This document shows positions 8,061 to 17,788 of a stretch of 64,000 bases of DNA, piece by piece. The notes under the pieces were generated by a model. The model did no database searches. It saw only the letters and a program-made list of their open reading frames with translations, and was not told the origin of the DNA. Source of the DNA: Cupriavidus sp. YR651 (GTDB lineage Bacteria > Pseudomonadota > Gammaproteobacteria > Burkholderiales > Burkholderiaceae); assembly GCF_900101625.1 (NCBI RefSeq), contig NZ_FMYZ01000010.1, positions 1-64,000 of the forward strand. Direction: 5' to 3'. The translations under genes and the position numbers were made by a program. Numbering within the stretch: the stretch's first letter is position 1; each line of letters begins with the position of its first letter.

Positions 8061-9047
8061 CTATCGGTTGACCATTTTCTGACCTTGGGCCGAGTATCGG
8101 TCACCATGGACCGTCACGCGAGAGACCGCGTCCTCGATATCGCGCAGATCATCGACGCTCAACTCAATATTCGCGGCAGCGTTGTTTTCCTCGATGCGAT
8201 GCAATTTCGTGGTGCCCGGAATGGGCACGATCCACGGCCGTTGCGCCAGCAGCCAGGACAATGCGATTTGCGCCGGCGTCACGCCCTTGCGCGATGCAAT
8301 GGGTGCAAGCATATCGACCAATGCCCGATTGGCCTTGCGGGCTTCCGGAGCAAAGCGCGGCACGGTATTGCGAAAATCGCTCGCGTCGAACTGCGTGTGC
8401 TCGTTAATGGCCCCCGTCAGAAAGCCTTTGCCGAGTGGACTGAAGGGGACAAAGCCGATTCCGAGCTCTTCCAGAGTCGGCAGGATCTCCGCTTCCGGCT
8501 CGCGCCACCACAGCGAATACTCGCTCTGCAGCGCCGCGACCGGCTGGACGGCGTGGGCGCGGCGGATAGCTTGTGCGCCGGCCTCGGACAGTCCGAAATG
8601 CTTGACCTTTCCTTCGCGGATCAATTGGTTCACGGTGCCGGCGACATCCTCGATGGGCACCTGCGGGTCCACCCGGTGTTGATAGAACAGATCGATCCGA
8701 TCGGTGTTCAGACGCTTGAGCGCCGCGTCTGCGACCTCGCGAATGCGTTCCGGACGGCTGTCGAGTCCGGCCTTCGGATTGCCATCACGGAAGCCGAACT
8801 TTGTGGCGATGACGACCTGGTCCCGAAACGGCGCTACGGCTTCACCGAGCACTTTTTCGTTGACGAACGGGCCGTATGCTTCCGCGCTATCGAAAAAGGT
8901 GACACCTTGCTCGAACGCCGATTGAATCAACTTGATCGCCTCGGCGCGTTCCGTCGGCGGCCCGTAGGCAAAGCTCAGCCCCATGCAGCCGAATCCGATG
9001 GCGGAGACTTCCAGTCCGCTCTTTCCAAGTTGTCGTGTTTGCATCAT
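8061..9047 (-). CDS. Aldo/keto reductase (YakC/AKR13-type)
   Basis: The 328-residue protein has the (beta/alpha)8 aldo/keto reductase signature GFGCMGLSFAYGP, the catalytic Asp-Tyr pair in FFDSAEAYGP (Asp53, Tyr58), the catalytic lysine in ATKFGF and the NADPH-binding IPGTTKLHRIEEN near the C-terminus. Enzymes of this group reduce aldehydes and ketones with NADPH; the physiological substrate is usually unknown. The start is ATG 9047 because GGAG lies a few bases upstream on the minus strand; the immediately following ATG 9044 is equally possible. It probably forms a unit with the downstream lysR gene. Confidence 0.85.
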   Translation of the reverse strand: MMQTRQLGKSGLEVSAIGFGCMGLSFAYGPPTERAEAIKLIQSAFEQGVTFFDSAEAYGPFVNEKVLGEAVAPFRDQVVIATKFGFRDGNPKAGLDSRPERIREVADAALKRLNTDRIDLFYQHRVDPQVPIEDVAGTVNQLIREGKVKHFGLSEAGAQAIRRAHAVQPVAALQSEYSLWWREPEAEILPTLEELGIGFVPFSPLGKGFLTGAINEHTQFDASDFRNTVPRFAPEARKANRALVDMLAPIASRKGVTPAQIALSWLLAQRPWIVPIPGTTKLHRIEENNAAANIELSVDDLRDIEDAVSRVTVHGDRYSAQGQKMVNR

Positions 9048-9237
9048 CCATCTCCAAGGCAAAGGTACTTCGCAGACGGCCGTCCCCACGGCTGCCTATG
9101 CGGATGCGAACTGTACCTGCCAGACGATGTGCTGATTAGACCGGTAAAACTGGATGAACCTATTAGCCTGGCTTATTAATCGCGACGCGGATTTCCCGGG
9201 AAACCACTGTCTGCTCCCGGCAATTCTTGGAAGAACC

Positions 9238-9278
9238 AAAAAAAAGCCCGGCAGCCATTCGCTGGCTGCCGGGCTTTT
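9238..9278 (-). terminator. Rho-independent terminator of the nitrate assimilation operon
   Basis: A perfect 11-bp stem, GCCCGGCAGCC (9246-9256) with GGCTGCCGGGC (9264-9274), and a 7-base loop is followed on the minus strand by eight T residues (plus-strand A run 9238-9245). It lies 44 bases beyond the nasA stop. A TTTT on the plus side could make it weakly bidirectional. Confidence 0.85.
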
Positions 9279-9321
9279 CACATCCGGTGTGACTGCAGAT
9301 GCAGGCTTGCGACTGAGTCGC

Positions 9322-12060
9322 TTAAGCCACTTCCGCCACCCGAATCTCCACCAGCAGTTTCTTCAACTCCGGCACGCACGATCCGCAGTTGCCGCCGGCT
9401 TTCACGCACGCCGTGATCTCCGCCGGGGTCTTGAGGTCGTGCTCGCGCACGGCGTCGCAGATCGTGTTGCGGCCCACGCCAAAGCAGGAGCAGACGGTGG
9501 GACCGGCGTCGGCGCCTTTCTCCATCGGCTGGCCGAGCAGCAGGCCGATGCGGTCGCTGTCTTCCAGGCGGCCCTGGCTGAATAGCTGCGACAGCCAGGC
9601 GCGCGAGGGCAGGTCCGTGCGGGTGGAGACGAATACGCAGGCCACCAGCCTGTCGTCGACCACGTAGCCCGCGTGATAGACGCCCGCGGTGCGGTCTTCG
9701 TATTCGAGCCAGTCGGCGTCGGCATCGTGCACGCCCAGCAGTTCGCGTGCCCATGCCGAGCGATCGGCGATGACCTCGCGGCCCGCGAATTCGTAGCGCT
9801 GGAACTGCTTGCCCTGGACGCGCGTCCAGTACGTCAGGGCGTCGGCGGGCAGGTCGTTGCGGCTCAGCACAAAGCCGTGCCACGACACGCGGAACTCCTC
9901 CACGCGGACGGGGGTGTGCTTGAACTCGGGTTCGCCGGAAACCGGATCGACCGCCGGGTTCACCAGCGCGCCGACGCGCGCGTCGGAGCTGAACTGGCCG
10001 TTCCAGTGAATGGGCACGAACACGCTGCCGCGCGGAATGCCGCCGCCAAATCGCACGCGGGCGACCATCGCCCCCCAGCGGCTGCTGATGCGGGCGAGCT
10101 TGCCTTCGCCCACGCCGCAGAGCAGCGCGTCTTGCGGGTGCATGTCGACGAACGGCTCGGGCAGATGGTCCGACAGTCGCGCGGCCTTGCCGGTGCGCGT
10201 CATGGTGTGCCACTGGTCACGCACGCGGCCGGTGTTGAGGATCAGCGGAAAGTCATCGTCGGCAGCATTGGCCGGCGCACGCGGGGCGGTCGCGATAAAG
10301 CGCGCGCGGCCGTCCGGATGCGCGTAGCGTCCGTCCAGGAACAGGCGCTGCGTGCCTTCGGGCGTGGCCGGACGGACGGGCCACTGGACCGGTTCCAGCC
10401 CGTCATACGCATCCTTGCCGAGGCCGGCCAGGCCGCTGATGTCGAACGCACGCGGCGCGTGACCTTCGGTGTCATCGCCATTGCGCCATGCGCTCAGGCG
10501 TGCGTGTTCGTCGAAGATTTCGTGCTGGCCGGCGTAGTCGAAGCCGTCAAAGCCCATGCGGCGCGCCACGTCGCACAGGATCGCCCAGTCGGCGCGGGCC
10601 TCGCCCGGTGCCGGCAGGAAAGCGCGCTGCCGCGAGATCCGGCGCTCCGTGTTGGTGACCGTGCCGTCCTTCTCGCCCCAGCCCAGCGCCGGCAGCAGGA
10701 TGTGGGCGGCATCGTTGGTGTCGGTGCGCGTGACGATGTCCGAGGTCACCACCAGTTCGCACCTGGCCAGCGCCCGGCGAGCCTGATCGGCGTCGGGCAG
10801 GCTGACCACCGGATTGGTGGCGATGACCCACACGGCCTTGACCTTGCCCTGCTCGATGGCTTCGAACAGATCCACGGCCTTCAGGCCCGGCTTGTCGGCC
10901 ATTGCCGGCGATTGCCAGAAGTCCTGCACGATATCGCGATGGACCGGATTGGCCAGTTCCATGTGCGCGGCCAGCATGTTGGCCAGGCCGCCGACTTCGC
11001 GTCCGCCCATGGCGTTGGGCTGCCCGGTCAGCGAGAACGGGCCCATGCCCGGCTTGCCGATGCGGCCCGTGAGCAGGTGGCAGTTGATGATGCTGTTGAC
11101 CTTGTCGGTGCCCGACGAGGACTGGTTCACACCCATCGAGAACGCCGTCACGGCGCGCGGCGTGGCGGCAAACAGTGCGTAGAAGGCCTGCACGTCCTGC
11201 GGATCGAGCTTGCAGTCGCGGGCGATGGCGGCGATGTCCGCGCCGCCGGCTTCGGCCACGGCAAGGGTCTCTTCCATGCCCGCGGTATGGGCGGCCACGA
11301 ATGCAGTGTCGACAGCGCCTTCGCGCGCCAGGTAGCTGAGCAGGCCATTGAACAGCCGCACGTCGGTGCCGGCGCGCAGCGGCAGATGCAGGTCCGCCAG
11401 TTCGCAGGTGGCGGTGCGGCGCGGATCGATCGCGACGATCTTCATCTCGGGCCGCGCTTCCTTGGCGCGCGTCAGGCGCTGGAACAGGATCGGGTGGCAC
11501 CACGCGGTGTTGGAGCCCACCAGCACCACCAGGTCCGCCTGCTCGAGGTCCTCGTAGCTGCACGGGACGAGGTCTTCGCCAAACGCACGCTTGTGGCCGG
11601 CCACCGCCGACGACATGCACAGGCGCGAGTTGGTATCGATATTGGCCGTGCCGATGAAGCCCTTCATCAGCTTGTTGGCGATGTAGTAGTCCTCGGTCAG
11701 GATCTGGCCGGACACGTACAACGCCACGGCGTCGGGGCCGTGCTTCGCGATGATGTCCGTGAAGCCGGCGGCCACCTTGTCGAGGGCGTCATCCCAGCTC
11801 ACGCGGTGCAACTGGCCGTCGGCGTCGCGCACCTGTGGGTGCAGCAGGCGGCCGTTCAGATCGACGGTTTCCCCAAGGGCAGACCCCTTGACGCAGAGCC
11901 GGCCGAAGTTCGATGCGTGGTCGGCGTCGCCGCTGACCTCGACCTGGCCGTCCGCGCGCACGGTGGCGCGCACGCCGCAGCCGACGCCGCAGTAGGGGCA
12001 GGTCGTCGCGGTCGTCTTGGTGGGGGTGGCGGATACCACCGCAATATCGGACAGGTTCAC
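9322..12060 (-). CDS. nasA: Assimilatory nitrate reductase, catalytic subunit
   Basis: This 912-residue cytoplasmic molybdoenzyme reduces nitrate to nitrite. A [4Fe-4S] site is formed by CPYCGVGC (Cys21, 24, 28) plus Cys56 in LCVKG, and the molybdenum-ligating cysteine is Cys148 in RLCMSSAVAG. Bis-MGD-binding blocks follow, with DQWHTMTRTGKAARL in the C-terminal third. The last 60 residues form a BFD-like [2Fe-2S] domain (CSCFGVG ... GGNCGSC), typical of NasA and absent from periplasmic NapA. There is no Tat signal, consistent with the cytoplasm. It is the last gene of the operon, 36 bases after the FAD oxidoreductase that probably feeds it electrons. Confidence 0.95.
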   Translation of the reverse strand: MNLSDIAVVSATPTKTTATTCPYCGVGCGVRATVRADGQVEVSGDADHASNFGRLCVKGSALGETVDLNGRLLHPQVRDADGQLHRVSWDDALDKVAAGFTDIIAKHGPDAVALYVSGQILTEDYYIANKLMKGFIGTANIDTNSRLCMSSAVAGHKRAFGEDLVPCSYEDLEQADLVVLVGSNTAWCHPILFQRLTRAKEARPEMKIVAIDPRRTATCELADLHLPLRAGTDVRLFNGLLSYLAREGAVDTAFVAAHTAGMEETLAVAEAGGADIAAIARDCKLDPQDVQAFYALFAATPRAVTAFSMGVNQSSSGTDKVNSIINCHLLTGRIGKPGMGPFSLTGQPNAMGGREVGGLANMLAAHMELANPVHRDIVQDFWQSPAMADKPGLKAVDLFEAIEQGKVKAVWVIATNPVVSLPDADQARRALARCELVVTSDIVTRTDTNDAAHILLPALGWGEKDGTVTNTERRISRQRAFLPAPGEARADWAILCDVARRMGFDGFDYAGQHEIFDEHARLSAWRNGDDTEGHAPRAFDISGLAGLGKDAYDGLEPVQWPVRPATPEGTQRLFLDGRYAHPDGRARFIATAPRAPANAADDDFPLILNTGRVRDQWHTMTRTGKAARLSDHLPEPFVDMHPQDALLCGVGEGKLARISSRWGAMVARVRFGGGIPRGSVFVPIHWNGQFSSDARVGALVNPAVDPVSGEPEFKHTPVRVEEFRVSWHGFVLSRNDLPADALTYWTRVQGKQFQRYEFAGREVIADRSAWARELLGVHDADADWLEYEDRTAGVYHAGYVVDDRLVACVFVSTRTDLPSRAWLSQLFSQGRLEDSDRIGLLLGQPMEKGADAGPTVCSCFGVGRNTICDAVREHDLKTPAEITACVKAGGNCGSCVPELKKLLVEIRVAEVA

Positions 12061-12096
12061 GGAATTCTCTCGGTCGGTGGCGGCTCGACGGATCGG

Positions 12097-13338
12097 TCAG
12101 GCCGCCAGGGCCTCACATTGCGCCTTGCCAAACAGCAGGCGCTGGCGTAGCGCGGCGATGGGCTTGCCCGTCTGGATCAGGTCGAAGTACCACGGGCCGT
12201 CCTGCACATCGCCATACAGCACCGCGCCGACCAGCCGGCCGCCCTGCAGCACCAGCCGCTTGTAGACGCCACGGCGCGGATCGCGCAGGACCAGATCCTC
12301 GCTGTCTTCGCTGCCGATGAAATCCCCGGCGGAATACAGGTCGACCCCAGTTACCTTGAGCTTCGTGGCAGTGGCCTGCTGTATGTAGCGGCGATGGCCC
12401 GCACCAGCGAGGTGCGCCGCGCAGACCCGCGCCTGATCCCAGATCGGGGCCACCAGGCCGAAGGTGGCCTGGCGATGCTGCACGCATTCGCCCACGGCGT
12501 AGATGCGCGGATCGAAGGTCTGGAGCGTGTCGTCGACGACGATCGCGCGCTCGCAACGCAGGCCGGCGCCGGCGGCCAGTTCGATATTGGGGCGCACACC
12601 GGCGGTCATCACGACCAGGTCCGCCGGAATCTGGCTGCCGTCCTTGAACAGCACGCCGGTCACGCGGTCTTCGCCGAGCAGGCCGGCGGTCTGCGCACCC
12701 AGCAGGAAGCGCAGGCCCTTGCGTTCCAGCGCCACCTTCAAGAGGGCGGCGGCGGGCTTGTCGAGCTGGCGCTCCATCAGGCTGTCGGCCAGGTGTACCA
12801 CGGTGACGTCCATGCCCTGGCGCAGCAGGCCGTTGGCGGCTTCCAGGCCCAGCAGGCCGCCGCCGATCACTACCGCGTGGCGATGGTTGCGCGCCGCGTG
12901 CAGCATCGTCTCCACGTCCTGGATGTCCCGGAACGCGATCACGCCGTCCAGCGTGTGGCCCGGCACCGGCAGGATGAACGGCTTGGAACCGGTGGCCAGC
13001 AGCAGGCGGTCATAGCGGACTTCCTTGCCCGAGGCGGCGCGCACGATCCGGCGCGGACGGTCGATGGCAATGACGGGGTCGCCGGCCAGCAGCTCGATGC
13101 CGTGCTGGACGTACCAGTCGCGGGTATTGAGCATGATGTCGTCGACGGTCTTTTCGCCGGCCAGCACCGGGGAGAGCAGGATGCGGTTGTAGTTGCCGTG
13201 CGGCTCGGCGCCGAACACCGTGATGTCGTACAGGTCCGGCGCCAGCTTCAGCAGTTCCTCGACCGTGCGCATGCCGGCCATGCCATTGCCGACGACGACC
13301 AGTCGGGGTTTGGCGTGGGAGGTGGCGGGGGGCGTCAT
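12097..13338 (-). CDS. nasB: FAD/NAD(P)-dependent oxidoreductase, probable electron donor subunit of assimilatory nitrate reductase
   Basis: The 413-residue protein has the pyridine-nucleotide-disulfide oxidoreductase fold: an N-terminal FAD site VVVGNGMAGMRTVEEL, a second dinucleotide-binding motif VVIGGGLLGLEAANGLL for NAD(P)H, and the FAD-ribityl block IYAVGECVQH. It resembles the N-terminal half of NirB and NasB-type reductases, so it likely passes electrons from NAD(P)H to NasA (inferred from position between nirD and nasA). I begin at ATG 13338, which has GGAG upstream; a longer frame to 13503 would run deep into nirD and has no family support. The nasB symbol is by analogy. Confidence 0.85.
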   Translation of the reverse strand: MTPPATSHAKPRLVVVGNGMAGMRTVEELLKLAPDLYDITVFGAEPHGNYNRILLSPVLAGEKTVDDIMLNTRDWYVQHGIELLAGDPVIAIDRPRRIVRAASGKEVRYDRLLLATGSKPFILPVPGHTLDGVIAFRDIQDVETMLHAARNHRHAVVIGGGLLGLEAANGLLRQGMDVTVVHLADSLMERQLDKPAAALLKVALERKGLRFLLGAQTAGLLGEDRVTGVLFKDGSQIPADLVVMTAGVRPNIELAAGAGLRCERAIVVDDTLQTFDPRIYAVGECVQHRQATFGLVAPIWDQARVCAAHLAGAGHRRYIQQATATKLKVTGVDLYSAGDFIGSEDSEDLVLRDPRRGVYKRLVLQGGRLVGAVLYGDVQDGPWYFDLIQTGKPIAALRQRLLFGKAQCEALAA

Positions 13339-13385
13339 GGTGTCTCCGTGTTCGCGTGGGCGAGGATCGTTTCGTGATGCGTGGG

Positions 13386-13769
13386 TCAGGCCGCGAGTTC
13401 TTCCTCGGCCTCGCGGTTGACCACCGTGGCGGCTACCCAGACCTTGCCGTCGTAGACGCGGGCGGCGTAGGCATCGACCGAGTTTTCCGGGGCTTCCAGG
13501 CACTCGCCGGTGCGCAGGTCGAAGTGGTGCTTGTAGATCGGCGAGGCCACCACGATGCGGTCGCCGAGGTTGCCGACCAGGCCGCGCGAGAGCACGGAGG
13601 CCTGCGAGTTCGGATCGAAATTGGCGATGGCGTAGACGTCTTCGCCGCGGCCGAGGCGGAAGACCGCCACTTGCGTCATGTCGACCAGTGCACAGACACC
13701 AGTATTGGGCACGATATCGCGCAAGGTGCAGATGGCGGTCCAGGTTTCGGGATGGTGGGCTTGGCTCAT
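13386..13769 (-). CDS. nirD: Nitrite reductase (NADH) small subunit
   Basis: A 127-residue Rieske-fold small subunit of cytoplasmic nitrite reductase. Characteristic stretches are WTAICTLRDIVPNTGVCALV, VAVFRLGRGEDVYAIANFDP and IVVASPIYKHHFDLRTGECLE. As in other NirD proteins the Rieske cluster ligands are missing: the usual second Cys-His pair is replaced by PIYKHHFDL, so no iron-sulfur cluster is expected. ATG 13769 is chosen because GGAG sits six bases upstream; ATG 13781 is possible. The gene follows nirB with only 16 bases between them, as expected for a subunit pair. Confidence 0.93.
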   Translation of the reverse strand: MSQAHHPETWTAICTLRDIVPNTGVCALVDMTQVAVFRLGRGEDVYAIANFDPNSQASVLSRGLVGNLGDRIVVASPIYKHHFDLRTGECLEAPENSVDAYAARVYDGKVWVAATVVNREAEEELAA

Positions 13770-13785
13770 CACGTTCTCCATTGAA

Positions 13786-16347
13786 TCAGGCTGCTTTTGC
13801 GGGCACGGCAACCACGGGGATGTGGCTCAGGCGGGAACGCTGCAAGTTTCGTTCCTCCGGCGTGGCGGGGCGGATCTGACCGCGCTCCTCCAGGAACACC
13901 AGGTTGTCGTCGCGCAGGTCGCTGTTGACGAAGTGGCGGAAGCGCTTGCGGGTTTCCGGGTCGGTGACGGCCTTCTTCCACTCGTCCTCGTAGGTATCCA
14001 CCACGTGCTGCATTTCGGCTTCCAGCTCGGCGCCCACGCCCAGTTTGTCGTCGATCACCACCGACTTCAGGTAGTCCAGGCCGCCTTCGAGGTTGTCGCG
14101 CCACGTGCTGGTGCGTTGCAGGCGGTCGGCGGTGCGGATGTAGAACATCAGGAAGCGGTCGATGTAGCGGATCAGCGTGTCGTGGTCCAGATCGCCGGCC
14201 AGCAGTTCGGCGTGGCGCGGCTTCATGCCGCCGTTGCCACAGACGTAGAGGTTCCAGCCCTTTTCCGTGGCGATGATGCCGACGTCCTTGCCTTGTGCCT
14301 CCGCGCATTCGCGCGTGCAGCCGGAGACGCCGAACTTGATCTTGTGGGGCGCGCGCAGGCCCTTGTAGCGGTTCTCGATCTCGATGGCCAGGCCGACCGA
14401 ATCGTCCACGCCGTAGCGGCACCACGTGGAGCCGACGCAGGACTTCACCGTCCGCAGCGACTTGCCGTACGCATGGCCGGACTCGAAGCCCGCCGCGATC
14501 AGTTCTTCCCAGATCATCGGCAGTTCCTCCAGCCGTGCGCCGAACATGTCAACGCGCGCGCCGCCGGTGATCTTGGTGTACAGGCCGTACTTCTTGGCGA
14601 CCTGGCCCACGGCGATCAGGCCGTCGGGCGTGACTTCGCCGCCCGGCATGCGCGGCACCACGGAGTAGGTGCCGTCCTTCTGGATATTGGCCAGGAAGTA
14701 GTCGTTGGAGTCCTGCAGGCTGGCGTGGTCTTCCTGGAGCACGAATTCGTTCCAGCACGAGGCCAGGATGCTGCCGACGGTCGGCTTGCAGATGTCGCAG
14801 CCCATGCCGTTGCCGTGCGCGGCCAGCAGGTCTTCGAACGTCTTGAACTTGCCCACGCGCACCAGGTGATAGAGCTCCTGGCGCGAGTACGGGAAGTGCT
14901 CGCAAAGGTGGTTGTTCACCGCCATCCCTTGCTTCTTCATCTCGGCCTTCATGATCTGCGTGACCAGCGGCACGCAGCCGCCGCAGGCGGTGCCGGCCTT
15001 GGTGCACGACTTGAGCGCGCCGATGCTGGTCGCGCCATCGCCCACCGCCGCGCAGATCTGGCCCTTGCTGACGTTGTTGCACGAGCAGATCTGGGCGGTG
15101 TCGGGCAGTGCGTCGGCACCCAGTGCCGGGCGGGCCTTGCCGTCCGAGGACGGCAGGATCAGGAATTCCGGCGATTCCGGCAGCTCGATCCGGTTGAGCA
15201 TCATCTGCAGCAGCGTGCCGTATTCGGCGGCATCGCCGACCAGCACGCCGCCCAGCAGGTATTTGCCGCAGTCGGACACCACCAGCTTCTTGTAGACCTG
15301 CTTGCGCTCGTCGGTGAACTGGTATGAGCGGCTGCCGGGCACATTGCCATGCGGGTCGCCGATGCTGGCCACGTCGACGCCCATCAGCTTGAGCTTGGTG
15401 CTCATGTCGGCGCCGTTGAACTCGGCGGCGTCGCCGCGCAGATGGCGGGCGGCCACGCGGGCCATGTCGTAGCCGGGGGCGACGAGGCCGTAGATCTTGC
15501 CTTGCCACAGCGCGCATTCGCCGATGGCGTAGATGTGCGGATCGGACGTCAGGCAGTTGTTGTCCACGGCCACGCCGCCGCGCTCGCCAATCGTCAGGCC
15601 GCTGGCGCGCGCCAGTTCGTCACGCGGACGGATGCCGGCGGAGAACACGATCATGTCCGTGTCCAGGTGCGTGCCGTCCGTGAAATTCATGCGATGGGTA
15701 CCGTCGGTGCCATCGACGATTTCGACGGTGTTCTTGCCGGTGTGGGCCATCACGCCGAGCGCCTCGATCTTCTGGCGCAGCATGCGGCCGCCGCCTTCGT
15801 CGACCTGCACCGCCATCAGGCGCGGCGCGAATTCGACCACATGGGTCTCCAGGCCCATGTCGCGCAGCGCCTTGGCGCATTCCAGCCCCAGCAGGCCGCC
15901 GCCGATCACCACGCCGGTGCGGGCGCGCGCGCCGCATTCCTGCATCGCTTCCAGGTCTTCGATCGTGCGGTAGACAAAGGTGTCCTTGCGGTCCTTGCCG
16001 GGCAGCGGCGGCACGAACGGATAGGAGCCAGTGGCGAGGATCAGCTTGTCGTACGGCAGCGTCTCGCCGGTGGAGGTGGTCACCGTCTTCGCGGCGGTGT
16101 CGATGGCCGAGGCCTTGGCATTGAGGCGCAGCAGCATGTTGTTGTGCTGCTCGAAGAACCCCGCCGGCACCAGCGACAGGTCTTCGGCGGACTTGCCGGC
16201 GAAAAATTCGGACAGGTGAACGCGGTCGTAGGCGGGGCGCGGTTCCTCGCACAGCACCGTCACTTCGAGGTCCTGCGCGCCGGCTTCGGCCAGGCATTCC
16301 AGGAACTTGTGGCCGACCATGCCGTGCCCGACGATGATGATCTTCAT
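13786..16347 (-). CDS. nirB: Nitrite reductase (NADH) large subunit
   Basis: The 853-residue cytoplasmic enzyme reduces nitrite to ammonium using NADH, FAD, a [4Fe-4S] cluster and siroheme. Domains in order: an FAD/NAD oxidoreductase half with VGHGMVGHKFLECL and VVIGGGLLGLECAKAL; a BFD-like [2Fe-2S] domain (CSCNNVSKGQIC ... CGGC); and a ferredoxin-like plus siroheme/[4Fe-4S] domain. Its cluster cysteines are in SCVGSTWC (around residues 636-643) and GCTREC (around 670-675), with CGNGG nearby. It follows the transporter gene by 51 bases. A siroheme synthase gene (cysG) is not in the window. Confidence 0.95.
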   Translation of the reverse strand: MKIIIVGHGMVGHKFLECLAEAGAQDLEVTVLCEEPRPAYDRVHLSEFFAGKSAEDLSLVPAGFFEQHNNMLLRLNAKASAIDTAAKTVTTSTGETLPYDKLILATGSYPFVPPLPGKDRKDTFVYRTIEDLEAMQECGARARTGVVIGGGLLGLECAKALRDMGLETHVVEFAPRLMAVQVDEGGGRMLRQKIEALGVMAHTGKNTVEIVDGTDGTHRMNFTDGTHLDTDMIVFSAGIRPRDELARASGLTIGERGGVAVDNNCLTSDPHIYAIGECALWQGKIYGLVAPGYDMARVAARHLRGDAAEFNGADMSTKLKLMGVDVASIGDPHGNVPGSRSYQFTDERKQVYKKLVVSDCGKYLLGGVLVGDAAEYGTLLQMMLNRIELPESPEFLILPSSDGKARPALGADALPDTAQICSCNNVSKGQICAAVGDGATSIGALKSCTKAGTACGGCVPLVTQIMKAEMKKQGMAVNNHLCEHFPYSRQELYHLVRVGKFKTFEDLLAAHGNGMGCDICKPTVGSILASCWNEFVLQEDHASLQDSNDYFLANIQKDGTYSVVPRMPGGEVTPDGLIAVGQVAKKYGLYTKITGGARVDMFGARLEELPMIWEELIAAGFESGHAYGKSLRTVKSCVGSTWCRYGVDDSVGLAIEIENRYKGLRAPHKIKFGVSGCTRECAEAQGKDVGIIATEKGWNLYVCGNGGMKPRHAELLAGDLDHDTLIRYIDRFLMFYIRTADRLQRTSTWRDNLEGGLDYLKSVVIDDKLGVGAELEAEMQHVVDTYEDEWKKAVTDPETRKRFRHFVNSDLRDDNLVFLEERGQIRPATPEERNLQRSRLSHIPVVAVPAKAA

Positions 16348-16398
16348 GGTGCTTTCCTTGTCCGGTCTTTCGGGGGTGTTTCTAGTTGTCAGGGGAAA

Positions 16399-17712
16399 TC
16401 AGTTGGCCAGCGCGCTGTCGTACAGCGCTTGCTCGCGGGCCTTGTGCTCGGCGCTGAAGCGCACGGCGATGGCGCACAGGGCGGCCACGGTGGCGGCCAC
16501 GCCCAGGTAGGTCAGCGTCATCCGCAGGTCGCCCAGGCCCTTCATCAGGAAGCCGGCCGCTACCGCGCCCACGTTGCCGCCGGCGCCGATGATCCCGGCC
16601 ACGCCGCCCAGCGCCTTGCGATCGATGAACGGCACCAGCGCGTAGGTGGCGCCGCAGGCCATGTGCGTGAACAGGCCGAACAGCAGCATCGCGACGATGG
16701 CCAGCGTTACGCTGCTGGCTTGCGCGAACCACAGCAGGCCCAGCCCTTCGCCGAGGATGAAAACGAACAGCACCATCGAGCGGGCGTCCAGGCCGCGGCG
16801 GCGGGCCACGCGGTCGGAGACATAGCCGCCCAGGGCGCGGGCAAACAGGGCCAGCAGGCCGAAGCTCGCGGCGGCCAGGCCGGCGGCCGACAGCGACAGG
16901 CCGAAGCGATCGACATAGAAGGTGGCGGCCACGTTGTGGATGAAGATCTCCACGCCGAAGCAGGCGCCGTAGGTAATGAACAGCATCCAGACGCGGTAGT
17001 TGGCGCTGGCGGCGCGGAAGCTGGCCCAGCCGCCACCACCCTTGCCGCCGCTCACGGCGATGCCGCGGGCGCGCAGGTCGGAGAAGTTGCCTTCCGGGCA
17101 GTCTTGCGTATAGCGCCAGTAGACGACGGCCATGATCAGCATCAGCACGCCCGGCACGATCAGCGCGAGGCGCCAGCCGAGGGCGTGATCCACGCCGATC
17201 ATCAGGATGGCGCCCAGCAGCAGCGGCATGGCGGCTTGCGCGGCACCACCGCCGGCATTGCCCCAGCCGGCGGACGCCGCGTTGGCCGTGCCGACCACGT
17301 TGGGGGCGAACATCACCGAGGTGTGGTACTGCGTGATGACGAAGCTCGCGCCGACCGCACCGATCAGCAGGCGGAAGAACAGGAAGGTTTCATAGTTCTG
17401 CGCCATCGCCACGCCCAGCACCGGCAGGGCACCGATGGCCAGCAGGCCGGTGTAGGTCTTGCGCGGGCCGAAGCGGTCGCACATGGGGCCGATCACCAGG
17501 CGCACCAGGATCGTCACCGCCACGGCTGCGATGTTGATGTTGGCAATCTGGCCCGGCGTCAGGCCGAACTCGCCCTTGAGCACCGGCATCAGCGGCGCGC
17601 AGGCGAACCACGCGAAGAAACAGACGAAGAACGCCATCCAGGTCAGGTGGAAGGCGCGCATCTGCGGGGTCTTCAGACTCAGCAGGTCGATCCGTGTGGC
17701 TTTTCCGTTCAT
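16399..17712 (-). CDS. narK: Nitrate/nitrite transporter of the MFS NNP family
   Basis: A 437-residue inner-membrane protein with 12 predicted helices. The nitrate-signature motifs are clear: GNAGGGAAQAAMPLL in helix 5 and GIIGAGGNVGAVAAGFL in helix 11, together with RLVIGPMCDRFGPRK. These define the nitrate/nitrite porter family (NarK/NasA/NrtP). Because it heads the nirBD-nasA operon it most likely imports nitrate for assimilation. Start ATG 17712 has GGAG about nine bases upstream, just after the T-tract of a leader terminator (17724-17779), so read-through of that terminator is needed to express the operon. Confidence 0.92.
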   Translation of the reverse strand: MNGKATRIDLLSLKTPQMRAFHLTWMAFFVCFFAWFACAPLMPVLKGEFGLTPGQIANINIAAVAVTILVRLVIGPMCDRFGPRKTYTGLLAIGALPVLGVAMAQNYETFLFFRLLIGAVGASFVITQYHTSVMFAPNVVGTANAASAGWGNAGGGAAQAAMPLLLGAILMIGVDHALGWRLALIVPGVLMLIMAVVYWRYTQDCPEGNFSDLRARGIAVSGGKGGGGWASFRAASANYRVWMLFITYGACFGVEIFIHNVAATFYVDRFGLSLSAAGLAAASFGLLALFARALGGYVSDRVARRRGLDARSMVLFVFILGEGLGLLWFAQASSVTLAIVAMLLFGLFTHMACGATYALVPFIDRKALGGVAGIIGAGGNVGAVAAGFLMKGLGDLRMTLTYLGVAATVAALCAIAVRFSAEHKAREQALYDSALAN

Positions 17713-17723
17713 CCTCGTGCTCC

Positions 17724-17779
17724 GAAAAACAAAAGGCGTCCCGAGAGGCTGGCAAGGAGGGGCCAGTTCTGGGGACGCC
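17724..17779 (-). terminator. Leader intrinsic terminator (attenuator) before the nitrate transporter gene
   Basis: On the minus strand GGCGTCCC (from plus 17772-17779) pairs with GGGACGCC (17735-17742), and inside it CTGGC pairs with GCCAG (17762-17766 with 17749-17753). A T-rich tract TTTTGTTTTT follows directly. The hairpin lies between the promoter and the start codon, so it would stop transcription unless antiterminated, as in NasR/NasT-controlled nas leaders. Confidence 0.75.
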
Positions 17780-17788
17780 GTTGTCCTG

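Noticed and set aside
9673..12150. Plus-strand open frame of about 825 codons
   Set aside because: Antisense shadow of nasA; its sequence mirrors the codon bias of the opposite strand.
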